Assembly (NCBI RefSeq): GCF_963966145.1
Contig: NC_091046.1
Span: 33,728,001 to 33,792,000, forward strand
Length of the DNA stretch: 64,000 bases
Reading direction: 5' to 3'
Source of the DNA: Tenebrio molitor
Taxonomy: Eukaryota > Arthropoda > Insecta > Coleoptera > Tenebrionidae
Shown here: one piece after another, positions 48,438-59,837 of the stretch
Numbering within the stretch: position 1 is the stretch's first letter
How the letters are laid out: each line of letters begins with the position of its first letter
The notes under the pieces: generated by a model
The model's database searches: none
Told to the model about the DNA's origin: nothing
Seen by the model: the letters and a program-made list of their open reading frames with translations, nothing else
Program-made: the position numbers and the translations under genes

Positions 48438-50700
48438 CTCCACCCGGCGGCACGGCAATTTTGCCGGAGTACATACACTATTACGGATAATACTATCAAG
48501 TAATAGTGCAGTGCTTATCAACATAATTACCGGCGTCTCGCCTCCGCATTTTGACTTTTTTGTGTTTTATGTTCTGTGTCAATGTTAAGGAATTTCCTCA
48601 CGATGTGACATGAGTATAATAATATACCTTTTTGAATTTCAACCACCAATGTGTTCTCTAAGTCCAAAATTTTTAAATTTTTAAAAAGAGATTGGGGTAC
48701 TATTCCTGTTGCTGAAATTATAAATGGTAAAATCGAAATTTTTTCTAAACACCAAAGATTTCTCATAGCAACGGAGAGTTCTAAATATTTATTAATTTTT
48801 GTATTATATGTCTGTGTTATATTGTGTGAATTTGGAACAGCTATATCTAAAAGATATGCTTGCTTTTGTTGTTTATTTAAAATAATAATGTCTGGTCTGT
48901 TATGCTGAATGTGAATGTCAGTTAAAACTGTTCGATCAAAATATAATTTGTAATTGTCATTTTCTAAACAACTTTCTGGTTTATAAATGTAATGTGGTTG
49001 TGTATCCTTTAATAAATTGAATTTAACTGCTAAATTCATGTGTATAATTTTTGCGAATATATCATGACGTTTTTTATATTCGCTTTGAGCCAAAACGGTG
49101 CAAGAAGAAATGATATGTTCAATGGTTTCCCCTTCAGTTCCGCAAATCCTACATTTATCAATGATCGATTGTAAACCGCATATGTGTTTTTTATAATTTC
49201 TTGTATTTATAACACGATCTTGTATTGCAAATATAAAACCCTCAGTCTCAGGATGAATATTTGATTTTTTAAGCCATGCATGAGAAGCTTGAATATTAAT
49301 TTCTGGCTGTTCTAGCTCTTTAAAATATCTCCCATGTAAAGACTTTTGTTTTATATTTGCTATAGTGTCAGGTATATTTGGCTCAACAATATCTGAAATT
49401 ATATTATCACTTAAATTTAAAGGTGTGTAGCCTTTATCCGCTGAAACCAAAGCATTAAAAAAAGTGTTATCACGAGCTCTATTAAGAAAATAATTTTTTA
49501 GTGAAGCAATTTGATTATGTTGTAGAATTTCTAGATTTGAAAAACCCCTGCCACCATTTTCGCGTGGTAAATTAAATCTTTCAATAGCAGATTTGGGGTG
49601 ATGTTTACAAAATTTTGTAAAGAGAACTCTAGTTTGAATATTTATATTCTGTAAATTAGTTTTGGACCATTTTATAATACCAAAAGAATAGGTCAACAAT
49701 GGAACAGCATATGTATTAACTGCTTTAATTAAATTATTACCGTTTAATTTTGATTTTAAAATAGATTTAATTCTTAAATAAAATTGTTTTTCTAAATTTT
49801 CTTTTATAATTGAATGTTGAATATGATTTGATTGATTAATACCTAAATATTTATAAAATTCTCCTTTATTTAAATTTTTAATGATTTCTCCTTCTTTAGT
49901 TATATATTCTAAATTTTCGTAATGACCGCGACATATTGATTGCGTTTTACACTTATCAATACCAAAACTCATGCTAATATCATTTGAGAAATTTTCAGTT
50001 ATTGTTAATAAAGATAAAATGTGATTCTTTTTAGATGCATAAAGTTTTATGTCATCCATATAAAGAAGGTGATTTAATTTTGATAGTGTGGTATTATTAT
50101 GTCTAATATTAAAACCGTATCCAGTGCTATTTAATAGATTTGTCAAAGGATTAATGGCTAGACAAAACCATAAAGGACTTAAAGAATCTCCTTGATAAAT
50201 TCCCCGTTTAATTTGAATAGGCTCGGATTTTAATTTAGTATTGTTTATTGATAAATTTAAAGTAGTTCTCCAAAATGTCATTACATGTGATAAAAAGTTA
50301 ATCAAATCCAAATTAATTTTATAAATTTTAAGAATTTTAATTAACCATGAATGTGGTACTGAATCATAGGCTTTTTTGTAGTCTATGAATGCGGTATAAA
50401 TATTTCTATTATTTTTTCTAGCTTGTTCCATTATTACCGTATCTATTATGAGTTGTTCTTTACAACCAAAACACTCTTTAACACAACCTTTTTGTTCTTC
50501 ATTAAGTATATTTAATTTTTGACAATGGTCGTAAATTATTACCTTAATGCAAGATGTCATAATTTTATAAATTGTAGGCAGACATGTGATTGGCCTATAT
50601 TTTGATATTGATATTATCCCAATTCTTCTGAAATTGTGGGATTGTTGCTCTTTCGTTCTTAATATTGTCTAGGTACATACCAGACTGCTAAAGATTCATC
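48438..50700 (-). mobile_element. R4/Dong-like LINE, 5'-truncated
   Basis: Minus-strand non-LTR retrotransposon with a long open frame and a short 3' UTR ending GTGCCGCCGGGTGG, an end shared exactly with the copy at 24036-24372. It splits an older non-LTR element, whose pieces lie on both sides. The 5' edge is approximate: recognisable RT text begins near 50620. Confidence 0.85.
48527..50560 (-). CDS. Reverse transcriptase with C-terminal restriction-like endonuclease
   Basis: A 677-codon open frame, and RT-like text continues upstream of its first ATG (YRPITCLPTIYKI near 50600), so the true start is lost or further 5'. RT motifs: AFIDYKKAYDSVPHSWL (first catalytic Asp), GIYQGDSLSPLWFCLAINPL, LLYMDDIKLYA (YMDD catalytic pair). 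After the thumb comes a zinc motif CRICGTEGETIEHIISSC (C-x2-C-x8-H-x4-C) and then RPDIIILN with LLDIAVP, the RPD...D core of restriction-like endonucleases. This order is that of the R4 clade (Dong, R4), which nicks DNA and primes reverse transcription at the nick. The lack of stops suggests recent insertion. No 5' ORF or intact 5' end is seen, so this copy is probably not autonomous. Confidence 0.88.
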   Translation of the reverse strand: MTSCIKVIIYDHCQKLNILNEEQKGCVKECFGCKEQLIIDTVIMEQARKNNRNIYTAFIDYKKAYDSVPHSWLIKILKIYKINLDLINFLSHVMTFWRTTLNLSINNTKLKSEPIQIKRGIYQGDSLSPLWFCLAINPLTNLLNSTGYGFNIRHNNTTLSKLNHLLYMDDIKLYASKKNHILSLLTITENFSNDISMSFGIDKCKTQSICRGHYENLEYITKEGEIIKNLNKGEFYKYLGINQSNHIQHSIIKENLEKQFYLRIKSILKSKLNGNNLIKAVNTYAVPLLTYSFGIIKWSKTNLQNINIQTRVLFTKFCKHHPKSAIERFNLPRENGGRGFSNLEILQHNQIASLKNYFLNRARDNTFFNALVSADKGYTPLNLSDNIISDIVEPNIPDTIANIKQKSLHGRYFKELEQPEINIQASHAWLKKSNIHPETEGFIFAIQDRVINTRNYKKHICGLQSIIDKCRICGTEGETIEHIISSCTVLAQSEYKKRHDIFAKIIHMNLAVKFNLLKDTQPHYIYKPESCLENDNYKLYFDRTVLTDIHIQHNRPDIIILNKQQKQAYLLDIAVPNSHNITQTYNTKINKYLELSVAMRNLWCLEKISILPFIISATGIVPQSLFKNLKILDLENTLVVEIQKGILLYSCHIVRKFLNIDTEHKTQKSQNAEARRR

Positions 50701-50704
50701 ATAA

Positions 50705-50940
50705 TGGTGAATAATAAGCTCATTATCCTTTGAATTTAATAATGAGAAACAAGCTTTTTAACACCATGAATTGAAGATAGGAACTAGCAGGGAGGCAAAT
50801 ATTGGAAATGCGACGAATTTCCAGTCCACCACATCTAATCGGTAAAGTGGACTGACACCATTGTAAATCAGTTAAACGTAAATTAAGTATTCTTTCTAAA
50901 GAAGACTTCAAAGAAGAATCACTTGAATTCGCATAATTAG
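50705..50940 (-). pseudogene. RT C-terminal fragment of the older non-LTR element
   Basis: The minus strand encodes LERILNLRLTDLQWCQSTLP followed by IRCGGLEIRRISNICLPASS, the post-RT 'W.Q..LP...GGL' block of invertebrate non-LTR elements. It is collinear with 47600-48437, with the R4-like LINE inserted between them. Confidence 0.7.
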
Positions 50941-51600
50941 AAAATTTCCAAAAGTGAGTTGTTCTTAATAAAAAAATAAATTTTGATATGAAAAGATAGT
51001 TTTTGATTACAAATGTTTTTTTCTCAAAAACTAAAGATACACCTATTCAAAAAGTTCCAGTGGCAAAAATTTTGTTTTTCATGTCCTACAATAAAGGGTG
51101 TGTAAACGGTAAATTTAAAAAAAACAACTAATTTAACATATTTTTTCGAAATCTAAAAAATCGAAAATTTTTTGAGTAAGTACAGTATCTTGTTTCTTTT
51201 CAAGCAAGTTATTTTTTGAATTTATTTTTCAAACTAAACGATTACCTACTTATTTTCTGCGTTCTATGCAGTCTTAAACATGGTGTAAATACCGAAATAG
51301 TCGTATTTTCGTAAAAAAAAAAAGCATGAAATTTGTTTTTTTTTTTTCCTTTTTACATTCTTGTAGAGTGCGAAAAAATGAAAATTTTTGCCATTGGAAT
51401 TTTTTCACTCTCTTTTATTTATCAAGGTATAAGCGAAAAACGAAAAAAGGTTCCATTTTCAGGGGGTGATTTCACCCTTTGAAAGAAGAATCTATGGTAA
51501 AATGAGGAAAATCTCCAAAATGTGCGTTGTGAATTCCAAAAACTATAATCGTACTGTCAAGAAAAAATGGCAATCAGTTTGAATATTTACTTTAATGGTT
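50941..51600. other. AT-rich sequence, no gene recognised
   Basis: Homopolymer-rich, with no clear terminal repeat. Possible loose inverted pairing of 'caaaaattttg' motifs near 51065 and 51385. Confidence 0.35.
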
Positions 51601-51639
51601 TTCGTTGGAAGATTTTTTAATTTCAAAAACGCCCACAAA

Positions 51640-52765
51640 GGCGTATTTTTCATTACTATTTTTAGTTTGTTCATATTCATAAAAAAAATCGAACTTTCGA
51701 CTCATTTGAAAGGGCAGTCGGTTCAGCGTTTTCAGCAACTGTCTTTGAAAAGCGACGAATTTTCGACACGCAGGAAGCGGGTTTCTCGTCCCTTGAGATA
51801 ACGCGGCAATTGAACCGAAGCCATTCTGCGCTTCTTCGAATATCGTCATTGTGGTCTAAAGAAGGCATCCAACACCGTCGACCAGGAAGTGGACGTTCTA
51901 AAAGAACGAACGAACGTGAAGATAGACGTCTCCGTCAATTGAGTGTAAGAGATAGGTTTCGCCCTTCAGCTGAAATGGAGTGGATTGGGTAAAGGACCAA
52001 GGGCGTAGCAAGGGGGGGGGGGGGCAGGTGGGCCCGGCCCACCCCAGAATAAAAGTAAAACATATTAAAAACAAGATACATCTGCAATATGTATCTATCA
52101 TCTGTCCCCAGCAAAAAATCATTGCTACGCCCTTGTAAAGGACCTAAAACAAATAGTGTCAAGTCGAACCATTTATCGGCGTATTGCATGGTTTGGTCTT
52201 CACTCCTACCGGCCATGTCGACGATTTCCACTGATACAATTGTACAAAGCAGCCAGACTTTAGTGGTGTCAACGAATCCCCATTTTGTTTGTGGCAAAAT
52301 GATCGCCGTGTAATGGTTAAAAGGTTACGTGAAGAGACGCAATTTGGAGTTTGCTGTACGAGGACATGGCGGCGTACCACCAGGTGTTATGGGTACAGAT
52401 CCTCTTTGGTCTTTATCAGAGGCAGATTAAATGCACATTGATATATCGATGAGATCTTAAGACCCATTCTATTACATTTGATAAATAAACAAGCTGGAGT
52501 AGTTTTCCAGCATGATAATGCCCGACCCCATATCGCACAAATTAGTAAAGACCTTTCTGCAACAAGCAGAAGTAGAAATTCTTCCTTGGCCAGCTCGTTC
52601 CTCGGATTTAATGCCATAGAACATCTAGTTGGATATCATGGGTTGACATTTAAGACGTTTTCCTCAACAAGCAAAGAGTTTGGAGCAGCTGCATCGTTAC
52701 CTACAGCAAGCTTGGGATGAGATACATCAAGAGATCAATAATCTTATTTGGGGCATGCCCTAGTG
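51640..52765 (+). pseudogene. Tc1-like transposase relic, interrupted by a hAT MITE
   Basis: Plus-strand Tc1-type protein text in broken frames: SLEITRQLNRSHSALLRISS and RRPGSGRSKRTNEREDRRLR (paired-like DNA-binding region), then TIYRRIAWFGLHSYRP, YIDEILRPILLHLI, VFQHDNARPHIAQ (second catalytic Asp) and NAIEHLVGYHG (third acid region). A 138-bp MITE splits it at 51998-52135. Frameshifts and stops make it inactive. I could not place its terminal repeats. Confidence 0.82.
51998..52135. repeat. hAT-type MITE 'CAAGGGCGTAGC', copy 2, with 8-bp TSD
   Basis: Ends CAAGGGCGTAGC and GCTACGCCCTTG, G13 tract inside. A perfect 8-bp duplication TAAAGGAC flanks it (51990-51997, 52136-52143). Twin of 30759-30918. 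Confidence 0.93.
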
Positions 52766-53264
52766 AGTTAGGGAATGTAGGTATTGCTAACTGTGATGTC
52801 GCGACAATTTTTTTCCCTTAATTTTTTTTTTTCCCAATATTTCTTTATTTAAGAGAAGGAAACTGAAAATTTTAATTTTGTAACTTGACCCCTTCTTGGT
52901 GATGCATTTTTATTGGCACATAGTTTATTTTATGTGAATGAATCCACTGAAACTAGAATGTGGACTTATTTTAAACACAGTAACCTGCAGAGTAGACCAT
53001 TAACAACTCACATTGTGCAAATAGTAATAAATCTTTCCATTATACTATTAAAATTTTGAGAGCAGAAGCAGGAATTAATTTATAACATTATAAATTATGA
53101 AACATGTACCTAAGTATTGACAAATTTATTACATTTCATGATTATATTACATCAGTTTATCTTGAATTATTTTTTGAAAAATCAGTTTGTAATTTTGTTG
53201 TAATTGTTCTTTAACATACGTGTATCACATATTTGGTTTATATTTATTACTTTTTATTGTTATT
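52766..53264. other. AT-rich sequence including eIF6 3' UTR
   Basis: TTTATT at 53243-53248 and 53253-53258 gives AATAAA on the minus strand just after the eIF6 stop. Nothing else is recognised. Confidence 0.45.
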
Positions 53265-54232
53265 TCATGACATGCTGCAAAAAATATATATATATAAAAA
53301 ATAATGAACAATAAAATTTGTTATAATCATACCTTTCAATGATGCTTGCCCTCATTTTAGATGTTATTGATGATGGTGCAGCACCACTTAATTTAAATAC
53401 AGATTCAATAACAGAAAGTTCAGTAGATGTTGTGTCCATACCGGCAAAAGCTGTCCAGTCATTTACAACTAATCCTGCCCCAACAACTTCACTACCTCTA
53501 TTTACAGTGCCAGCCTTAAATATAATGCTTAAAATAGCTATACTGCTGACAGTTTACTTACTACATACAACTAGTGGTACTTGTAAAAGAGATGATAATT
53601 CTTCAAGATCTACAACACTAGTGTTTGGATGGACTAATCCACCTTGGTTGCTCAATACACAGTAAGAACCAACTAATACATTACTTGCCACAGTTTGGCG
53701 GAACACTTCAACTTTTAAAGTGTCTGCAATAATTTCTTCAGTTTCCTAAAAGTTAAGTGTATAAAATACTGTTACAAAAATGTATACTTATTTATGTTTA
53801 CATACTCGGTCCAAATCAGGATGTACCAATGCAACATAATCATTACAAGCTATAACATTTCCCAAAGCTGACAATCTCTCTTCAACTCTTTGTACCTTAA
53901 CAGAATCTGGTAATGTATTTCGAATATGTTGCAATTCTGTGTCAAATGTTGTATTAGGAACTAGTAGACCATTTTTGTTCCCAACACACATTCTACCGAT
54001 TATTCGACATCCAGCTAAAGAAGCGTGAACCACTGGGATTGCATCAGCAAAGTCCCCTTCAAATGTGCTAGAAAAATATGTGAAATATAGTTGTTTTGTG
54101 ACCATGCCTGTCTCCACATCCTAACCTATAAAAATTTTCAGACCCTCCTATAGCAACCAAACAGTACGCGTTGGTCAATTTGGCAAAAACACCAATTTCA
54201 TTGTTATTCTCGAATTGTACACGAAATGCCAT
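53265..54232 (-). CDS. eIF6: Eukaryotic translation initiation factor 6 (eIF6)
   Basis: Binds the 60S ribosomal subunit, is needed for its maturation and blocks premature joining with 40S. Five exons join in frame to 245 aa, exactly the human length: 54232-54126, 54067-53806, 53745-53569, 53514-53333, 53274-53265. Conserved text includes MAFRVQFENNNEIGVFAKLT, AGCRIIGRMCVGNKNGLLVP, RVEERLSALGNV, NDYVALVHPDLDRETEEI and LVGSYCVLSNQGGLVHP, covering the five-fold pentein repeats. The last exon has only ten coding bases (Ser-Met-Ser-stop). Splice sites are standard (GTTAGG, GTATGT, GTATGT, GTATGA donors). An open frame on the plus strand over exons 3-4 is a shadow. Confidence 0.97.
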
Positions 54233-54538
54233 TTTCCTATACCAGTTAGAACAATTCTAATTTAAAATAGATACGAAACTACGAAAGACCAAATGCGGAA
54301 ACGAAAAGTTTTAACTGTTAATTAACTTTAGCTAATAAAAAGTGGACAAAACGCCATCCATACGCCATCTAAAAGAAATGAAATCCCCCATAGTATTTTT
54401 TGAGAAACAAAAATAACTAAAAGCGAGGCGGCGCCATACTGGCGTTGCCAACCCAACAGGTTGTTGCCAACCTTCAGACAAAATGGAGATACCAAGGAAA
54501 AAAAATTGATGCTTCCTTTGGCGGTACAGATTTAAACA

Positions 54539-54670
54539 CACTGAACTTCAAAATTAACGCATCACTTTGATTTTTTTAATTAAAAAAGCAAGTTTTGAAA
54601 CATTAAAAAAAATATATTAACAATAACAACTGAACCATGGGAAATATTTTCATATTTTCAACACATTTTC
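54539..54670. mobile_element. end fragment of the 8433-9926 Tc1-like family
   Basis: Begins CACTGAACTTCAAAATTAAC and continues collinear with the right end of the 1494-bp element for about 110 bases, then diverges. Lies about 300 bp upstream of the eIF6 start. Confidence 0.8.
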
Positions 54671-54950
54671 TTACAAAAAAAGCACATAAATGTAACTTGA
54701 CTTGACAGGGTTTGTTTCTGAGCACTATTCATTTTGAATGGATCATCACTCTGTGTCCTGCTCTGAAATCTTTTGGTTAAAATCTGATTATGTACACCTA
54801 CTTGCTGGTTTCAATGCCGGTATTTAATATTAACCTGTAGATAACGTATTTTAGGTAAAATATTCAAAACTAGTTTACTTTGCTTGATTGCGGGATCCGA
54901 TTAGAGATTTGTCAAAAATGACAAAATCGTACACCTCTTCAAAATACACA

Positions 54951-55329
54951 TACTCTCGTGTCAAAAATGGATTATTCCCTAGGATTTAGGGATATTCGTT
55001 ACTAGGTTGCCATAAATTTGATTAGGTTGGAGGCTATGTGGTTTCTGTTTCTGGTGACAAACAAAAGATATCCCAAAAATGTAAGACAGCAAATTAATTG
55101 TAACAGTTGCAAATGACTAATTTCTCGCTAAGTGATAGATGATTTTTCGTTTCACAATCAATCTTGGTTACTGGCGGCATATTTATTTGGATTTAATCTC
55201 TCAATTCAAAGTAACAAACCTTAGGCATTCAAAATAACTTTTGGAAATTCTAGTTACACACAACATGAAAAACGTTATTTCCCTAAAAGTTCGAATTCTA
55301 GGGAGTAATCCATTTTTGACACGAGAGTA
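54951..55329. repeat. MITE, 379 bp
   Basis: Ends TACTCTCGTGTCAAAAATGG and complement, about 32 bases of terminal inverted repeat, then CCTAGGATTTAGGG / AATTCTAGGG. Confidence 0.85.
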
Positions 55330-55695
55330 TAGTGAAATTTTTTTAATAAACAATCATCAGTGTCAAAATTAAGTAAAAAACCATACTGTACCACCCTAAA
55401 ATTTGGACATATGGACCAGCTGTATAACAATTTGACACCAAATCCTGGTTAAGGTTATGTTCACTTCACTTCCCGTACCTTTCTTCCGTGAATTCTTTTT
55501 CAAAACAAATTTAATGAGAAATCAGGAGAAACCTTTTCGAATTTGAAATAAACTCTCGCTCGTTAGAGCGCAGGCTCAGTTACATAAAAAAAAATGTTGA
55601 CACTCAATGTGACCAATCGTATTATCAAGAAAATCACAGTTTGGCTCATACCAACAAGACAACGTTTTGACAATTGTTTATTAAAAAAATTCAAC

Positions 55696-56024
55696 TACAG
55701 TGTGGAATAAAATGATTTACATCTAGTTACTTTTGCATTACCCTTGTAAAAATACGAAATGCCGCTCTACAAAAAAAAAAAGGGATGATATGAATGCAAA
55801 GTAGAGATTGAAATTAAAAAGGAGCTAACAAAAGCAAGTCACAGCTTGTGTTGAAAGTGGCCACCAACGTTTGTTAATTCAATTTAGTAAATTGTAACAA
55901 TTGTCAATTCGATTGATGACATTTATTGACAGAACTAATAGTTCGGCACTTCAAAAAAAAAAGTAGAGCGGTACAGGAAAATTCCAAAGGTAACTAGATG
56001 TAAATCATTTCATTCCACACTGTA
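55696..56024. repeat. MITE, 329 bp
   Basis: Ends TACAGTGTGGAATAAAATGA and complement, about 38 bases. TA-bounded. Confidence 0.85.
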
Positions 56025-56113
56025 TAAGTACCTAACCTGAATTATTATCTGTGACATTGCATTTACAATAGAAAAAAGCTGTATCCTAATTCCTTGATTA
56101 CACCACAAAAGTT

Positions 56114-57522
56114 ACTAAAATCACAGAATAGAATCAATCAGAAGGCAAAGTCGGCAAAATCGCCTTTGATCTCAGTCAGCCAGCGGCAGCCATTATTATC
56201 ACAGAACACAAACCTTAATTATTATAGAGTAGAATATCAGGTCCGCATTTACAACATGTGAGCCCGAGGTTCAGGTCCGGACTCGCATAAATTGTTTTGA
56301 GTTATTTGGCCGAAAAGTACATCGAATTATAGCGATAATTTGCACTAGAGCAAAACGGTCGTCAAGAAATTACCTTAGATACCAGTTCAGTGCAAATGTC
56401 ATGACTGTCAACGACACACAAAATTACGTTTATTTGTACTTACCATGTAAATTTTCCTCAGGAAATAGTCAGCCAAAATTCCTCTCGTGCATGTAAAATT
56501 GTCTCATAATTTCCTCTCGTGCGCTTCGCGCACTCGAGAAAATTAAATTATCGACAATTTGACATGCACTCGGGATATTATTGTGATAGGCGCTTATAAA
56601 AAAGTTTTTCCAGAAATGTTACAAAGTACGGAGTCGAATATGAATATAATTAATTCAATTCAAGAAGTATCAAGAATCACACAAATGGAATAGAACGAGG
56701 TTTTAATTATTAATAAAAAATAGAAAATAAATAAATAATACTTAACAACGTAATATTTTGTCATCCATATGTGACAATTTCAGTAAAGCATAATTTAGAG
56801 TATTTTTTTATGTGACAGAAAAATTACGTTCAAAAGTTAATGAAAGTACTATGGCGGCCAAAAAATTTTGGACGTCACTTTCTTGACATTCAAGTAAAGT
56901 GTAAATAAACCTTTAGGAATCGTAACCCCACTTCCGATTCTTGTCATTTTGACAATCAATTTAAACTGTTTGAAGCTCAGATATTCCAAAAATCCGATAT
57001 GAATGAACAAAATTAGAGCAATCGTACATAGATAACCTGAGGTAAACGTTCTGTGTAGTAGAAATGACAAAATAATTTTGAGTTTTGAAATTTACCACCC
57101 AAAAAATAACGTTCATAATCAAGACGGTAATCATGATGACAATAAAGTACGGATTACAATTTTTTTTTTTTTGAATTGACAGACAGACGGCCAAAATTTT
57201 TTGTCCGCCATAGTACATACCTACATAATAGTAGTTTCTTACCTTGCTCGATTATGTTCTTTTGGAAAAGTGAAGAAAGCCAAATTACAGTTGTAGGCTT
57301 TGTTTTCACATTTTTTTGCCGTACAAACCATGCCACCTTTGAGCTTACTCATCTTAATATTATTCATGTATCGCCACCACTGGTAGAAAACCAATTGCGT
57401 CAACCGCGGTTATGATACGCTACTGACTTCTACTCTGAACTTATGGCCGCTTCATCTGCGGACTTTTCCCGCCCAAGAGAGTTTGTCTTCTGATTGATTC
57501 TATTCTGTGCTAAAATCACTAG
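56114..57522. mobile_element. probable TIR element enclosing a younger MITE
   Basis: ACAGAATAGAATCAATCAGA near the left edge is matched by its complement near 57490-57510. A palindromic block (CTCGTGCGCTTCGCGCACTCG-like) is at 56512-56535, and the MITE 56847-57211 lies inside. No transposase seen. Confidence 0.55.
56847..57211. repeat. MITE 'TACTATGGCGG' family, copy
   Basis: Ends TACTATGGCGGCCAAAAAAT and TTTTTTGTCCGCCATAGTA. Confidence 0.82.
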
Positions 57523-57543
57523 GACTAGATTAATGCCTGGATT

Positions 57544-57695
57544 GCCCGGTTTCCAGAACGGTCCAATAACTTAACGGCCTGTTAAATCAAGCGTTGCTAT
57601 AGAAACGCTAGAAAGTGACCAATCACATTACATGATTTTTGTATTTATCGGAGAGTTAACTAACTGGCCAAATAAAATGTTTCCAGAAACCGGGC
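57544..57695. repeat. MITE 'CCCGGTTTCTGGAA', uninterrupted copy
   Basis: Ends GCCCGGTTTCCAGAA and TTTCCAGAAACCGGGC. This is the empty-site paralogue of the copy at 8379-10024 that carries the Tc1-like insertion. Confidence 0.88.
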
Positions 57696-58221
57696 CTTAG
57701 TTGTTAGTATATTGAAAATGGATGGAGCTTGAATCTTCAAAACCCAATGAAAAATTATTTGTGAATTTAAACGAAAGGTAACAAAAAAAGACAGGTAATT
57801 TGTGCAACACGGAATCGATTAGTAAAAGCAAAATACGATAAGCATAAAATAATAATATAACACATTTTTTTAGACGAACCTTGGGAATTATGTTTTGTCG
57901 CGTTGGTGTTAGAAAACGTTAACGTAACCAGAACTAGTTATATTTATTTAAAACGAAAAGTTCCTGCAGTTGTTAATGCGGGTGGCGGGTTAAATGTACA
58001 ACGCTCGCTAACCATTAACTTTTGATTTTTGCATTAACTTAGACAATATCCGTAATAAGTGCATAAAACATAAGTTTTTTAATAACATTTAATTAAGTGT
58101 TCAAAGTGTAATTTTTTTCTTTTTTAAATTACCAAGGTGAGCATGAAGCTAACCTATTTTAATTGAATTGGTTAAAAAATAATTATAATACTTTTTTCCA
58201 GTTCAGATAGAGAAAATTTAC

Positions 58222-59837
58222 ATGGCAGGCAAAAGACGTCGCCCAAGTACATCTGATACTGGTGTTACAAAGGCTAAAAGAGCCAAGTGTAAGGAGCATG
58301 TTTAAGGTGCATGAGTGCACATAACCTAAAATATCATGTTTTAGTTACTTTAGACAGTGTGAAATTACCTGAAACAACACGCGAAGGAGTTCTTCTTGTT
58401 ACAGGATCAGGTGATTGTGGTCAACTTGGCCTTGGACCAGATGTTTTAGAAAAAAGTAGACCTGCAGTAGTTCAAACAGAAAATGAAATTGTGGACATTT
58501 GTGCTGGAGGAATGCACACTGTTTGTTTGACAAAAACTGGAAAAGTAATCTTCATGGTAATTGTTATGTATAAATAATTTTACAGTCTTTACTTTAGATA
58601 TTGACTTTTGGGTGTAATGATGAAGGAGCTCTTGGACGCATTACTGAAGGTATTGAAGATGCAGAATGTACACCTGGTGAAGTTGAATTGCCTGGAAATG
58701 TTATTCAAATTTCTGCTGGTGATTCCCACACAGCAGCTCTCTTAGATGATGGAAGGGTTTTTGCATGGGGAACATTTCGTGTAAATATATCTGAAAATTA
58801 ACCTTTCTTATTTTATACTTGCCTTATTTAACTAGGATTCTCATGGCAACATGGGTTTAACGTTAAAAGGAAATGAAAAGTTGCCATATGAAATAATACA
58901 AGATGTACATGTTATTAAAATAGCATCTGGAGCTGACCATATTGTATTTTTAACAAACCATGGTGAAATATATACGTGTGGTTGTGCTGAACAAGGACAG
59001 TTGGGAAGAACTACTGAAAGAGGAAGCAGTAGAAATGCACGAAGTGGAATGGGTAAGGGTCAAATAGGTATGAAATAATACATGTAGTTATTTAGCAAAT
59101 ACTCATTGTTTTTATGTATTTTAGCAAAATTGTTACAACCAAGTCTTATTAATTTAAAGCCTAGTTTAAGGTTACATTTTGACAACATTTGGGCTTCTAC
59201 TTATGGTACATTTGCAAAAGTAGCAGGAAAAAATGACTTATATGTATTTGGGCTTAACAATTATAATCAAATAGGTAAACGAATAAAAATATATCATTGT
59301 AAAACCTTTAACATATTTATTGCAGGTTTAAAATCTTTAGGACCTCAGTATTTACCAAAATTGTCAAAAGAATTTTCTAAATATAAGTGGAACATGATTG
59401 CATCAGCTGAACATCATACTGTTGCTTTAGATGAAGATGGCAAAACTTATGCTATTGGCAGGAAAGATTATGGTCGGTTGGGACTAGGCAAGGATGGTGA
59501 TCATGTAACTGAATTAACTGAAATTCCAGTTTTACAAAATAAAAAAGTTGTTCACGTTGCTTGTGGCTCTTCCACATCCTTTGCGGTCACAGATAAAGGT
59601 GTTAAAGTTCACATAGAAGTATTTCACTTTATTTAACTTAATTTTTCAGGAGAGTTGTACGGCTGGGGTATGGGAACTAATGGTCAACTAGGTACAGGAG
59701 ATGAAGATGATTGTTTTGAGCCAACTTTAATAAAAAGTAAGCAGTTGGTAGACAGACCTGTTTTTAAAGTTAGTTCAGGGGGGCAACATGCACTAATATT
59801 AGCAACAAATTCTAACAATAATAAAGGCGATGCCTAA
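58222..59837 (+). CDS. RCC1: RCC1, Ran guanine nucleotide exchange factor
   Basis: Chromatin-bound exchange factor that loads Ran with GTP. Seven exons join in frame: 58222-58288, 58345-58544, 58598-58780, 58836-59052, 59125-59274, 59326-59598, 59650-59837, giving 425 aa (human 421). A basic nuclear-targeting head (MAGKRRRPS...KAKRAK) is followed by the seven-bladed propeller: GDCGQLGLGPDV, GGMHTVCLT, FGCNDEGALGR, AGDSHTAALLDDGRVFAWG, CAEQGQLGR, EHHTVALDEDGKTYAIGR, GWGMGTNGQLGTGDEDD. Exon 2 has two possible acceptors nine bases apart (58345 or 58354). In exon 4 the donor at 59053 gives a better family match than one at 59068. A 5' UTR intron probably ends just before 58201 (TTTTTCCAG). Confidence 0.96.

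Noticed and set aside
53339..53665. Open frame of 108 codons on the plus strand
   Set aside because: It is the complement of eIF6 exons 3 and 4 and has no motif of its own.
56440..56600. Regulatory palindrome CTCGTGCGCTTCGCGCACTCG-like
   Set aside because: Looks like the loop of an inverted-repeat element; similar blocks occur in other hairpin repeats here (43070-43285, 26255-26415).
59052..59067. RCC1 exon 4 extended to a donor at 59068
   Set aside because: Phase is kept, but it adds five residues where the family has none; the donor at 59053 (GTAAGG) is stronger and fits the alignment.
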